From positions 520,001 to 584,000 of the forward strand of contig NZ_CP010401.1 of assembly GCF_001281405.1 (NCBI RefSeq): DNA of 64,000 nt, in the 5' to 3' direction. Below, in pieces: positions 51,894-60,638 of the stretch. Numbering within the stretch: the first letter of the stretch is position 1; each line of letters starts with the position of its first letter. The translations under genes and the position numbers were made by a program. The notes under the pieces were generated by a model that did no database searches, was not told where the DNA came from, and worked only from the letters and a program-made list of their open reading frames with translations. The DNA is from Bartonella ancashensis. GTDB taxonomy: Bacteria; Pseudomonadota; Alphaproteobacteria; Rhizobiales; Rhizobiaceae.

Positions 51894-54308
51894 ATGAAGT
51901 TTACACTGTCTTGGCTGAAGGATCACCTGGAAACAGACGCATCTTTGGATGAAATTTGTGATAAATTAACAGCTATTGGTCTTGAGGTTGATCATGTTAG
52001 TTGTCCTTCTTTAGATGGTTTTATCATTGCGAAAGTTTTGACGGCTGTTAAACATCCTCATGCAGATAAGTTACAAATTTTATCCGTGGATGTGGGATCT
52101 GAGATGCCTGTGCAAGTTGTATGTGGTGCGCATAATGCGTGCGCAGGGCTTGTTGGTGTTCTTGCTTTACCAGGTGTTTATGTTCCTGGTCTTGATACGA
52201 CCATATCTGTGGGTAAGATTCGTGACATTGACAGTTTTGGTATGATGTGTTCACGGGAAGAGCTTGGGCTTGCAGAGGCGCAGGAATGTGATGGAATTAT
52301 AGAGCTTCCAGAAGGTGCTCCTGTTGGGGAATCATTTGCGTCCTATGCAGGTTTGAATGATCCGGTGATTGATATTGGCTTAACACCTAATCGTTCTGAT
52401 TGTGCAGGTGTTCGCGGGATTGCACGCGATTTGGCTGCAACTGGAATTGGACGATTGAAAACATTATCATTACCAAAAATTGCAGCTTCTTTTGAAACAT
52501 CAACTCGAGTTCTTTTAGATTTTGCACCAGATACTTCGTTGTGCTTCGGTTTTTCTTGGTGCACATTGCGCAATGTGCAGAATTATGCGGCTCCTCAGTG
52601 GATGCAACAACGTTTGATTGCTATCGGTTTGAGACCAATCAATACGCTAGTTGATATTACAAACTATATCACTTTTGATCTTGGTCGTCCACTTCACGTA
52701 TTTGATGCGGACAAGGTTAAAGGAAATTTGGTAGTTCGTCGTGGTGTTGAGGGGGAGAAATTTTTAGCACTGAATGGTAAAACTTATAATGTAGGATCAC
52801 AAAATTGTGTTATTGCGGATGAAGAAGGGGTTGTTTCTCTTGCTGGTATTATAGGCGGTGAAAGAACAGGTTGTGATGATACGACACGTCATGTGATTAT
52901 TGAATCAGCGATTTGGGATCCACGAAATATTGCAAAAACAGGTCGCACATTGGGATTAATCAGTGATGCGCGTTACCGGTTTGAAAGAGGTGTTGACCCT
53001 TCTTTCATGGAACCTGGGTTAAAAATTGCGACAGAACTAGCATTAAAGCTCTGTGGTGGTGAAGCATCGAAAGTTCAGACTACTGGTTATCAGCAGTCAG
53101 AAAGGAAGCGGATTATTTTTCCCTTTTCTGAAATTAAGCGTTTGACTAATTTGGAAATAGAACGTGAACACGTTGTAACTATTTTGGATAGGCTTGGATT
53201 TAACATTGAAGGAAGAGGAGATAGTGTTACGGTTGAGGTACCTACGTGGCGTCCTGATGTTATTGGTAAGGCTGATTTGGTTGAGGAAGTGATCCGAATT
53301 TATGGGTTAGATAATATTGAACCTATGCCATTGGAAAATATGCAGGAGGGGAATGATAAAATTCTAATGTTTTCGCAAGTTTGTTCGCGGATTGTGCGTC
53401 GGGTTTTAGCTGATAGGGGTATGATGGAGGCGATAACATGGTCGTTTATTTCTGAGAATCAGGCACTTGCTTTTGGAGGTGGTCAAGCACAGCTAAAATT
53501 GGTGAATCCTATTGCTGCAGATATGTCTGTAATGCGTCCTTCTCTTTTACCTGGCTTACTTGCAGCGGCACAACGAAATGTTGATCGTGGTTTTTCAGAT
53601 TGTGCTTTATTTGAAATTGCAAATATTTATGAAGGTGATACTGCTGACGAGCAGCGTTTTGTGGTTGGCGGCATTCGTCGTGGAACAGAGAAATTTAATG
53701 GAGCCGGACGGTTTTGGACAGGAAATGCTCAAGCAGTTGATGTTTTTGATGCTAAGGCAGATGCATTTTCTGTTTTATCTGCGTGTGGTATAGATGTAAG
53801 TAAAGTACAGGTAGAAGTTGGAGCGCCTGGTTGGTATCATCCAGGTTGTTCAGGTGTCATGAAGTTAGGGGAAAAAATTACTCTTGGTTTTTTTGGCATT
53901 TTTCACCCCAATACATTAGAAATGTTGGATGTTAGCGGTCCATTGTGTGGTTTTGAAATTTTCTTAGACAAAATTCCTGAAAAGAAAAAAATGGCGAAAG
54001 TCCGTTCTGCTCTAAAAAAATTTCCTTTTCAGATGGTTCGGCGTGATTTTGCGTTTATTGTAGATAAAAAGGTTGCATCATCTCTCATTATTCGTGCTGC
54101 GAGTGGAGCTGATAGGAAGCTTGTGCATTCAGTGCAAATTTTTGATGTTTTTGAAGATCAAGCACTTGGTAATGACAAAAAATCTGTTGCGATTGAAGTG
54201 ATTATTCAGCCTATTGAACAAACTTTAACAGATGAAGATCTTGAAGCTCTTGCGCTGAAAATAGTGGAAAATGTTACTAAAATGACAGGTGCATACTTAC
54301 GCGGTTGA
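51894..54308 (+). CDS. pheT: Phenylalanine-tRNA ligase beta subunit
   Basis: 804 aa. N-terminal EMAP/OB-like tRNA-binding domain ([16 protein letters not shown]), B3/B4 editing region, B5 domain, and C-terminal FDX-ACB domain ([20 protein letters not shown]). Length and order are normal. Confidence 0.97.
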   Translation: MKFTLSWLKDHLETDASLDEICDKLTAIGLEVDHVSCPSLDGFIIAKVLTAVKHPHADKLQILSVDVGSEMPVQVVCGAHNACAGLVGVLALPGVYVPGLDTTISVGKIRDIDSFGMMCSREELGLAEAQECDGIIELPEGAPVGESFASYAGLNDPVIDIGLTPNRSDCAGVRGIARDLAATGIGRLKTLSLPKIAASFETSTRVLLDFAPDTSLCFGFSWCTLRNVQNYAAPQWMQQRLIAIGLRPINTLVDITNYITFDLGRPLHVFDADKVKGNLVVRRGVEGEKFLALNGKTYNVGSQNCVIADEEGVVSLAGIIGGERTGCDDTTRHVIIESAIWDPRNIAKTGRTLGLISDARYRFERGVDPSFMEPGLKIATELALKLCGGEASKVQTTGYQQSERKRIIFPFSEIKRLTNLEIEREHVVTILDRLGFNIEGRGDSVTVEVPTWRPDVIGKADLVEEVIRIYGLDNIEPMPLENMQEGNDKILMFSQVCSRIVRRVLADRGMMEAITWSFISENQALAFGGGQAQLKLVNPIAADMSVMRPSLLPGLLAAAQRNVDRGFSDCALFEIANIYEGDTADEQRFVVGGIRRGTEKFNGAGRFWTGNAQAVDVFDAKADAFSVLSACGIDVSKVQVEVGAPGWYHPGCSGVMKLGEKITLGFFGIFHPNTLEMLDVSGPLCGFEIFLDKIPEKKKMAKVRSALKKFPFQMVRRDFAFIVDKKVASSLIIRAASGADRKLVHSVQIFDVFEDQALGNDKKSVAIEVIIQPIEQTLTDEDLEALALKIVENVTKMTGAYLRG

Positions 54309-54571
54309 TCATTTTTGTGTGCAAAATGCATGATTGTTATTGGAAGTTTTACTGACTCAGCCCGTATCAGAGGGTTTGTTTCTGGGAAGTAGATCCGAAT
54401 TTTTCAAGTATTTTCAAGATAATTTTATATCATTATTAAAAGCCCATGGAAATTTAAATCCTTTTGATCCTCAAAAAGCCATCTTGTCATTAAAAAATAA
54501 TCTGTGTTGCAAGATTAGATGTTAATTGTTATTTATTGCTAATGCAAATAATTTGCAATTAGAAAGAAAAA
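54309..54571. other. Intergenic region upstream of sitA
   Basis: 263 bp, carrying the sitA promoter region and the TGCAAAT-type inverted repeat. A 63-codon frame from a TTG (54334-54525) has no recognised motif and no ribosome-binding site. Confidence 0.5.
54543..54557 (+). promoter_or_regulatory. Mur-type (manganese-responsive Fur-family) operator of sitABCD
   Basis: TGCAAAT-A-ATTTGCA, a perfect 7+1+7 inverted repeat ending 14 bp before the sitA ATG. In rhizobia and Brucella the Mn-sensing Fur homologue Mur binds TGCAAAT/ATTTGCA-like sites ahead of sit and mntH genes. Binding here is inferred from similarity and position. Confidence 0.6.
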
Positions 54572-55492
54572 ATGAAAATGAAGATAAGAATACAAGCGTT
54601 TTTGAGTATAGTATTTTGGGGTGCGCTTTTTATATCACCCGGTTCTATTTTAGCTGCAGAAAAGTTTAAAGCTGTTACGACATTTACTATTATTGCCGAT
54701 ATGGCACGTAATGTAGCTGGGGATGTTGCCGATGTTGAATCTATTACAAAGCCGGGGGCAGAAATTCACGAATATCAGCCCACTCCTCGTGATCTGATGC
54801 GAGCACAAGGGGCAGACCTTTTATTATGGAATGGGTTGGATTTAGAGCTCTGGTTTGAGAAATTTTTTCAAAGTCTTGAAGGTGTTCCTAGTGTCATTGT
54901 GTCGGAGGGTATTATTCCTATAGAAATTGGTGAGGGTCCTTTTAATGGCAAACCGAATCCTCATGCATGGATGTCACCAGTTTCAGCCTTGATTTATATT
55001 GATAATATTCGTGATGCTTTCGTAAAATATGATTCCAAGAATGCAGATGTTTATAGGAAAAATGCTGAAGTTTATAAAGAGAAAATTCGTGCAACCATTA
55101 ACCCTATTAGGATGCAATTGGAAGGGTTACCGGAGCATAAACGTTGGCTTGTAACGAGTGAGGGTGCGTTTAGTTATTTGGCACGTGATTTTGGTTTGAA
55201 AGAGCTTTATTTGTGGCCTATTAACGCCGATCAGCAGGGAACTCCGCAGCAAGTTAAACACGTAATCGATAAGGTTAGAGAGCATAATATTCAGGCCGTT
55301 TTTTCTGAAAGCACTATTTCTGCTGCACCTGCTAAGCAGGTTGCGAAGGAGACAGGTGCGCGATATGGAGGTGTCCTCTATGTTGACTCACTTAGTGAGG
55401 AAGATGGTGAGGTGCCTACATATATTGATTTGTTGCGTGTAACAAGTTCGCGTATTGCTCATGCCTTATCAGATGGGTTTAAGGGGCAATGA
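54572..55492 (+). CDS. sitA: Periplasmic Mn/Fe-binding protein of the SitABCD transporter
   Basis: Cluster A-I metal-binding protein, 306 aa. A signal peptide ([20 protein letters not shown]) precedes the mature part. The four metal ligands of the SitA/YfeA group are visible: His in [10 protein letters not shown], His in NPHAWMSP, Glu in VFSESTIS and Asp in LYVDSLSEE. It captures Mn(II), perhaps Fe(II), for the membrane complex. Its stop overlaps sitB by 4 bp; the whole set sitABCD is linked by 4-bp overlaps. Confidence 0.95.
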   Translation: MKMKIRIQAFLSIVFWGALFISPGSILAAEKFKAVTTFTIIADMARNVAGDVADVESITKPGAEIHEYQPTPRDLMRAQGADLLLWNGLDLELWFEKFFQSLEGVPSVIVSEGIIPIEIGEGPFNGKPNPHAWMSPVSALIYIDNIRDAFVKYDSKNADVYRKNAEVYKEKIRATINPIRMQLEGLPEHKRWLVTSEGAFSYLARDFGLKELYLWPINADQQGTPQQVKHVIDKVREHNIQAVFSESTISAAPAKQVAKETGARYGGVLYVDSLSEEDGEVPTYIDLLRVTSSRIAHALSDGFKGQ

Positions 55493-56319
55493 CTAATTCT
55501 GGAATACTGGCTCATGGGATCCGCGTAACTTATCGTAACGGTCATACTGCATTGTACGATGTAAGCTTTGAAAGTCCAGTGCATTCGATCACTGCTTTAG
55601 TTGGGGTTAACGGTTCAGGAAAGTCGACTCTGTTTAAGGCAATAATGGGGTTTGTAAGGCCTTCAAAAGGAGAAATTCGTATTTTTGATTTACCTGTTGA
55701 TCAGGCCTTAAAGAAGAATCTGATAGCTTATGTACCTCAGAGTGAGGATGTTGATTGGAATTTTCCTGTTCTCGTTGAAGATGTTGTTTTGATGGGACGA
55801 TATGGTCATATGAATTTCTTTCGTTACGCTCGAGTACAGGACTATGAAGCTGTTTATGCTGCATTAGAGCGTGTTGATATGCTGGCCTTTGCTAAACGTC
55901 AAATTGGTGAGCTTTCTGGTGGACAGAAAAAGCGTGTTTTTTTAGCACGTGCTCTTGCGCAGCAAGCGAAGGTAATCTTACTTGATGAACCATTCACAGG
56001 AGTTGATATCAAGACAGAAGATAAGATTATCATGCTATTGGAAAGTTTACGTGAAGAGGGTGCCGTGATTTTGGTTTCGACCCATAATTTGGGTTCTGTT
56101 CCTGAATTTTGTGATCGTACAGTCTTAATAAAGGGGACAGTTTTGGCTTGTGGATTAACAGAAGAGATCTTTACGCAAGAAAATCTTGAAAGAACTTTCG
56201 GAGGCACTTTGCGCCACCATATTTTTGATTTTAAGAATACAAAAAAAGACGATGTCGTTGCGGAGAATAGGGGTTCTTTATTTTCGGACTGCAGTCAGAA
56301 GTCGGGGCATGTTGTATGA
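55489..56319 (+). CDS. sitB: Mn/Fe ABC transporter ATPase
   Basis: 276 aa ATPase: Walker [11 protein letters not shown]-loop [13 protein letters not shown] (typical for metal-type transporters), signature LSGGQKKR, Walker [11 protein letters not shown], and THNLGSV as H-loop. The C-terminal 45 residues extend past the usual end. Drives uptake through SitC/SitD. Confidence 0.95.
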   Translation: MTNSGILAHGIRVTYRNGHTALYDVSFESPVHSITALVGVNGSGKSTLFKAIMGFVRPSKGEIRIFDLPVDQALKKNLIAYVPQSEDVDWNFPVLVEDVVLMGRYGHMNFFRYARVQDYEAVYAALERVDMLAFAKRQIGELSGGQKKRVFLARALAQQAKVILLDEPFTGVDIKTEDKIIMLLESLREEGAVILVSTHNLGSVPEFCDRTVLIKGTVLACGLTEEIFTQENLERTFGGTLRHHIFDFKNTKKDDVVAENRGSLFSDCSQKSGHVV

Positions 56320-57182
56320 TTTCTTTGTTGCTTGAACCATTAAGTTATCAATACATGGTTAATGCGATATGGGTTTCGGGATTAGTGGGGTGTGTCTGTG
56401 CTTTCCTTTCTGCTTTTCTAATGTTAAAGGGATGGTCTCTAATTGGTGATGCACTTTCACACTCAATTGTGCCGGGGATAGCAGGGGCATATCTTCTAGG
56501 ATTGCCTTTTTCTTTAGGGGCATTTTTTTCTGGTGGATTAGCTGCGGCAGCGATGTTGTTTTTTCATCATCGAACAAAATTGAAAGAGGATACTATTATT
56601 GGTTTAATTTTTTCTTCTTTTTTTGCTCTTGGATTATTTCTTAAGTCGTTAAAGCCGATGGCCGTTAGTATTGATACGATCGTTCTTGGGAATGTTTTAG
56701 CTATTAGCTCATCAGATATCGTACAGCTAGCCTGTATAGGTTTTGTTTCTTTATTTATATTGCTTTTGAAGTGGAAAGACTTACTGGTTTCTTTATTTGA
56801 CGAGAACCATGCACGCGCTATTGGGTTAAATGTGCAGTTTACAAAAATTCTTTTTTTACACTCCTGGCTGCGTGTACCATTGCTGCTATGCAGACAGTGG
56901 GGGCTTTTTTTGGTCATTTGCCTTGTAGTAACACCAGGAGCTACAGCGTATCTCTTGAGTGATCGTTTTGTAAATCTTTTAATAATTGCGGTACTGATTG
57001 GAACATTAACAAGTATGTTTGGTGTTTATGTAAGCTATTTCTTAAATGCACAGACTGGTGGTGTTGTTGTTCTTTTTCAAGCACTTTTATTCGTGATCGC
57101 TTTCATTTTTGCTCCTAAACATGGTTTCATTGCTGCGCGTCTGCGTGTAAGAAAAGCAAAAAAGGATGCAGTAATATCATGA
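56316..57182 (+). CDS. sitC: Mn/Fe ABC transporter permease SitC, with an out-of-frame internal segment
   Basis: ABC-3 family permease, 288 aa, with about eight hydrophobic segments; [21 protein letters not shown] and [14 protein letters not shown] are family landmarks. Between a T7 run (56851-56857) and a second T7 run (56905-56911) it reads [11 protein letters not shown] then CRQWGLFL, charged and unlike a permease helix. With one T more in the first and one fewer in the second the same bases give [10 protein letters not shown] then [10 protein letters not shown], the expected helix. As given, one membrane helix would be disrupted, though the overall frame is kept. Confidence 0.88.
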   Translation: MISLLLEPLSYQYMVNAIWVSGLVGCVCAFLSAFLMLKGWSLIGDALSHSIVPGIAGAYLLGLPFSLGAFFSGGLAAAAMLFFHHRTKLKEDTIIGLIFSSFFALGLFLKSLKPMAVSIDTIVLGNVLAISSSDIVQLACIGFVSLFILLLKWKDLLVSLFDENHARAIGLNVQFTKILFLHSWLRVPLLLCRQWGLFLVICLVVTPGATAYLLSDRFVNLLIIAVLIGTLTSMFGVYVSYFLNAQTGGVVVLFQALLFVIAFIFAPKHGFIAARLRVRKAKKDAVIS

Positions 57183-58084
57183 TCGATCAGTTACTTCTTC
57201 CTTTTCAATTTTCGTTTATGATCAAAGGAATGATCATCACTATCATTATCGCTGTTCCGATGGCTATGCTTTCTTGTTTTCTTATTTTAAAGGGATGGGC
57301 TCTTTTAGGAGATGCGATTTCGCATGCTGTTTTTCCTGGTGTCGTTGTTGGGTACATAATGACGCCGTGGGTAGTGGCTTTATTGTCTTTTCTACCATTT
57401 GCGTGGTTTAAAGGTATCCGTCAAGTTAATGTTACTATGGTTTTGATCACATTTGGTGCCTTTATTGCCGGTATGTTGTGCGCTCTTTTTACGGGTTTTT
57501 TAGGAAGGAATAGTCGTATCAAACAAGACACAGTTATGGGGGTCGTTTTTTCGTCGATGTTTGGTTTTGGGCTTGTTTTGGCTACGACTATTAAGAGTAA
57601 TTTAGACTTGAATCATATTTTATTTGGTAATCTCTTAGGGGTTAATTGGCTTGATATTATGCAGACAGCACTGATTGCAACAATTGTTACTCTGGTTTTG
57701 GGTGTGAAGTGGCGTGATTTTATGCTTTATGTTTTTGATTCAGTTCAAGGCCGTGCAATGGGGTTACGGATATCGTTGCTTCATTATACCCTTTTAACGC
57801 TAATTTCTTTGACTATTGTTGCGGCTTTGAGTGCTGTCGGGATTATTTTGGTTATTTCTTTATTAATTGCGCCTGGAGCTATAGCTTATCTCGTTAGTAA
57901 GCGGTTTATTTCCATGTTGTGGATTGCCATATTTGTTTCAGCTTTTTCTAGTTTTCTGGGCATTTATCTAAGTTTATTTATTGGTTCTGATTCTGCTTCA
58001 ACAGTTGTGCTGATTTTAACACTGATTTTTATTTCTATTTTTATATCAACTTTTTTACGCCGGGGTGCAGTGCAAGAAATTTAA
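57179..58084 (+). CDS. sitD: Mn/Fe ABC transporter permease SitD
   Basis: Second ABC-3 permease, 301 aa, overlapping sitC by 4 bp. CFLILKGWALLGDAISHAVFPGVVVGYIM, NSRIKQDTVMGVVFSSMFGFGLV, and LLIAPGAIAYLVSKRF are typical. After YIM there is an insertion of about 24-31 residues (from TPWVVALLSFLPFAW to TMVLITF) before the expected GAFIAGMLCAL. No frameshift explains it, so it may be a lineage feature. Confidence 0.93.
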   Translation: MIDQLLLPFQFSFMIKGMIITIIIAVPMAMLSCFLILKGWALLGDAISHAVFPGVVVGYIMTPWVVALLSFLPFAWFKGIRQVNVTMVLITFGAFIAGMLCALFTGFLGRNSRIKQDTVMGVVFSSMFGFGLVLATTIKSNLDLNHILFGNLLGVNWLDIMQTALIATIVTLVLGVKWRDFMLYVFDSVQGRAMGLRISLLHYTLLTLISLTIVAALSAVGIILVISLLIAPGAIAYLVSKRFISMLWIAIFVSAFSSFLGIYLSLFIGSDSASTVVLILTLIFISIFISTFLRRGAVQEI

Positions 58085-58119
58085 GTAAGGTAAGGACTAT
58101 GCATAGCAGCCATGCGTTT

Positions 58120-58272
58120 TTGTATATTGTCTTTCGTGCCTCTTTTTATTAGAAAGTAAGGCACTGGGCCATTTTCCTCCTAGCGCCCTGTGGGTGGGTG
58201 CAGTATTTTCTCCTCCCAACACTGCATTCACATTTAGAAAGGCTGCACGGTATGTCAGTGCAGCCTTTTTAT
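58120..58272 (+). ncRNA. Predicted anti-Shine-Dalgarno small RNA with intrinsic terminator
   Basis: Three hairpins in a row. First: CACTGGGC (58162-58169) with GCCCTGTG (58185-58192), one U-U mismatch, loop containing TTTTCCTCC. Second: TGCAGT (58199-58204) with ACTGCA (58221-58226), loop ATTTTCTCCTCCCAAC. Third: GGCTGCAC (58241-58248) with GTGCAGCC (58258-58265) and T5, a perfect terminator. Both loops expose anti-Shine-Dalgarno runs (CCUCC, CUCCUCCC). Alphaproteobacterial small RNAs of the CCUCCUCCC-motif (cuckoo/CcsR-type) and AbcR groups share this plan and block translation of many mRNAs. A possible -10 (TATATT) is at 58123-58128; the 5' end is uncertain. It could also be a processed 3' end of the sit transcript. 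Confidence 0.65.
58241..58270 (+). terminator. Intrinsic terminator behind sitABCD and the small RNA
   Basis: Eight perfect pairs (GGCTGCAC/GTGCAGCC), 9-nt loop, then TTTTT. Preceding AAA can extend the pairing into the T run. One of the strongest terminators in the window. Confidence 0.9.
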
Positions 58273-58428
58273 TTAGAAGAAGTGTGATTTCTTAGATATT
58301 CAGCCTATTGATGCAAATTATTTTCTACTTTAGAAGATATTTATTTGATAGAAGTAGTAATATTTCACAATGGTTATGTGCAAGTAGGGAATTATTAGTG
58401 ATACTGTCTCAGTTGGAAAAAATGATAA

Positions 58429-58815
58429 ATGGTAAAAAAATATTCTAGGATGTCTCGCCCTTTGCGGATTTTTTATTCTGTGTTAGGTGTAGGGACGTTA
58501 ATTCTAGGTTCCATAGGTCTTATTTTACCTATTATGCCATCAGTACCTTTTTTATTAGTTTCTTCATGGTGTTTTTCTCGCTCATCACCAAATTTTCACC
58601 GTTGGTTACATAATCACCGAATTTTTGGTCCGCCTATAAAAAAATGGGAAGAGAATAGGGCTATTTCACCCTTTTTGAAAGTGGTTGCGGTAGTGAGTAT
58701 GTTATGCTGTTTTTTATCATTTTTGATTATTGTAGGTCCCGCATTTTGGTTTGCTGTGCTGATCTTGATTATTATGTCTGCAGTGGCCGTTTACATTATA
58801 ACACGTCCATCTTAG
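58429..58815 (+). CDS. YbaN-type inner-membrane protein (DUF454)
   Basis: 128 aa with three hydrophobic segments. VLGVGTLILGSIGLILPIMPSVPFLLVSSWCFSRSSPNFHRWL and FGPPIKKWEENRAI are typical of the DUF454 family. No function is established for the family. An alternative ATG lies seven codons in. Confidence 0.85.
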   Translation: MVKKYSRMSRPLRIFYSVLGVGTLILGSIGLILPIMPSVPFLLVSSWCFSRSSPNFHRWLHNHRIFGPPIKKWEENRAISPFLKVVAVVSMLCCFLSFLIIVGPAFWFAVLILIIMSAVAVYIITRPS

Positions 58816-59182
58816 TCATAAGTTTATGAGAGTGATGAGGTGATCTGCATCCAGTATAATTTTTGCTTTGTATGTAAAAAATGTAAGAACCAAAATTATC
58901 TAGAAAACCCTTAGTTTAGTCAGATTTTCTCTGGATTTATGTACTCTTTCTGATACTAAAAGAGTATATTTTATCAAAAAGTGTACAATTTTGATAATGA
59001 AAGCTTTTTACCAATAAAAAAATATATATTGCTGAGTTTTATTAAAACAGTCGGCTAAACTGATTACACAAACACAATTTTTTGTGTGGTTAAGAGTGAT
59101 GATAAGTATTCACAGGTGATTATTATGGGGTATGTGTGACTTGTCTTGTTGTTAAGTGTTTTTGAACTAGAAAAGAGGATTT
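58816..59182. other. Convergent intergenic region between the DUF454 gene and pncB
   Basis: 367 bp of AT-rich DNA. No clear terminator hairpin, RNA or ORF was recognised; a short frame with a good ribosome-binding site begins at 59185 but ends after 12 codons inside the pncB 3' end. Confidence 0.45.
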
Positions 59183-60457
59183 TCATGGCTGAAAAATATT
59201 TAAGTAATGCTGTACTTCTTTAGAGTTCCCAATAATTTTTTCAGGATTATCTGAAATTTTTACGGTTGCTCGACCATTAGCCTGAGTAGCTTTGCAAACA
59301 AGAGAAAGAGCATCAATATTTTTTATCTTTTGAGGTGCGCAATCTGCAAGGTCATTCGTTAGGTGAGTTCCCCAACCAAAACCCAGTCGGACTCTGCCGT
59401 GAAAATGGTGGTAGATTTTTTCAATAGTTTCCACATCAAGTGCATCAGAAAAAATCAACAATTTTTCGCGAGGGTCTTTTCCTTGTTCTTTCCACCATTG
59501 AATAATTCGTTCACCTCCTTCTATGGGAGGAGCACTATCTGGTCTAAATCCTGCCCAATCTGCTACCCATTGTGGTGCCCTACGCAGAAACGCTTCTGTG
59601 CCGAAAGTGTCTGGTAAAACAATCAAGAGATTGCCTTCGTAATAACGGTTCCAACTTTTTAAAACTTGATAAGGTGAGTTGCGCAAATCATTATCACTGT
59701 TTGTGAGTGCAGCAAGGACCATGGGTAGTTCGTGTGCATTTGTACCAATAGCTTCTAAATCTGTATCCATGGCCAAGAGAACATTAGATGTTCCCATTAA
59801 AGAGTCACAAATTCCTTCTTTTAGAGCTTGGACACACCAGCGTTGCCATAAGAAAGAGTGGCGACGTCTAGTTCCAAAATCGGATATCTTGATATCAGGA
59901 AGTTTTTTTAGACGTTCAATTTTTTCCACATTTTTGGCTTTAGCGCGAGCATAAAGGACATCGAGTGCGAAACAGCTGAGATCTTTCATGGCAGCACGTG
60001 AGCGCAGTTCACTAATAATCGTTAAAGAAGGAATTTCCCACATAGAACTATATGCCCAAGGACCATGGAAGTGAAGAATGTACTGGCCATCTTTGCGGGA
60101 AAGCTCATAGTCAGGAAGTTTGAATTGTTCGAGCCAATGAAGAAATTTTGGTTTAAAAATTTGCTTGTGACCGTAAAATGTATTACCGGCAAGCCAAATG
60201 ATCTCTTTCTTAGTAAAGCGCAAGCTAAGAGCATGATCAAGTTGGGCACGTAATTCATTTTCATCAATGTCATCAGCAAGACGAATTGTCTTTGTGCGGT
60301 TAATGATGGAAAAAGTTACATTGACATCAGGATAAAGCCCCCAAATCATTTGAACCATGAGTAATTTGTAAAAATCTGTGTCGAGAAGTGAGCGTACGAT
60401 AGGATCAAATTTCCATGTATGTCTGTAGACATGCCCAGCAATATCAGTGTCATTCAT
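59183..60457 (-). CDS. pncB: Nicotinate phosphoribosyltransferase
   Basis: Joins nicotinate and PRPP to nicotinate mononucleotide in the NAD salvage route. 424 aa. Contains [51 protein letters not shown] with the catalytic histidine, and the PRPP region [10 protein letters not shown] and [12 protein letters not shown]. It lies next to the cyclic glucan synthase gene, 181 bp away on the same strand. Confidence 0.96.
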   Translation of the reverse strand: MNDTDIAGHVYRHTWKFDPIVRSLLDTDFYKLLMVQMIWGLYPDVNVTFSIINRTKTIRLADDIDENELRAQLDHALSLRFTKKEIIWLAGNTFYGHKQIFKPKFLHWLEQFKLPDYELSRKDGQYILHFHGPWAYSSMWEIPSLTIISELRSRAAMKDLSCFALDVLYARAKAKNVEKIERLKKLPDIKISDFGTRRRHSFLWQRWCVQALKEGICDSLMGTSNVLLAMDTDLEAIGTNAHELPMVLAALTNSDNDLRNSPYQVLKSWNRYYEGNLLIVLPDTFGTEAFLRRAPQWVADWAGFRPDSAPPIEGGERIIQWWKEQGKDPREKLLIFSDALDVETIEKIYHHFHGRVRLGFGWGTHLTNDLADCAPQKIKNIDALSLVCKATQANGRATVKISDNPEKIIGNSKEVQHYLNIFQP

Positions 60458-60638
60458 AATTTTTGTCTTTAATATTTAAAAGATATTGAAAACTTACAGT
60501 ATGCGGGCATCACTAGCATAAAAGATAGTAAAAATGTAATGATTTTATAATCTTAAGTTTGATAAAAATTTTTTGTTTCGTGTATCACTCAAGATTTTAT
60601 AGTTCGCACGATCTTGTGATGCCCTGTTTTTTGGAGTT

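Larger units (their letters stand above)
58085..58428. other. Intergenic region between sitD and the ybaN-type gene
   Basis: 344 bp, mostly taken by the predicted small RNA (58120-58272). The remaining 150 bp downstream of the RNA carry the promoter of the DUF454 gene; nothing else was recognised. Confidence 0.6.

Noticed and set aside
54334..54525. 63-codon open frame between pheT and sitA
   Set aside because: Starts at TTG without ribosome-binding site and matches no family I know.
58120..58272. 4.5S RNA, 6S RNA or a known riboswitch (TPP, cobalamin, SAM-II, Mn) for this structured region
   Set aside because: Conserved core sequences of these classes are absent; two anti-Shine-Dalgarno loops plus terminator fit a regulatory small RNA better.
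59185..59223. 12-codon frame [12 protein letters not shown] with a good ribosome-binding site
   Set aside because: Too short to support as a gene and overlaps the pncB end; noted only because of its AGAGGA element.
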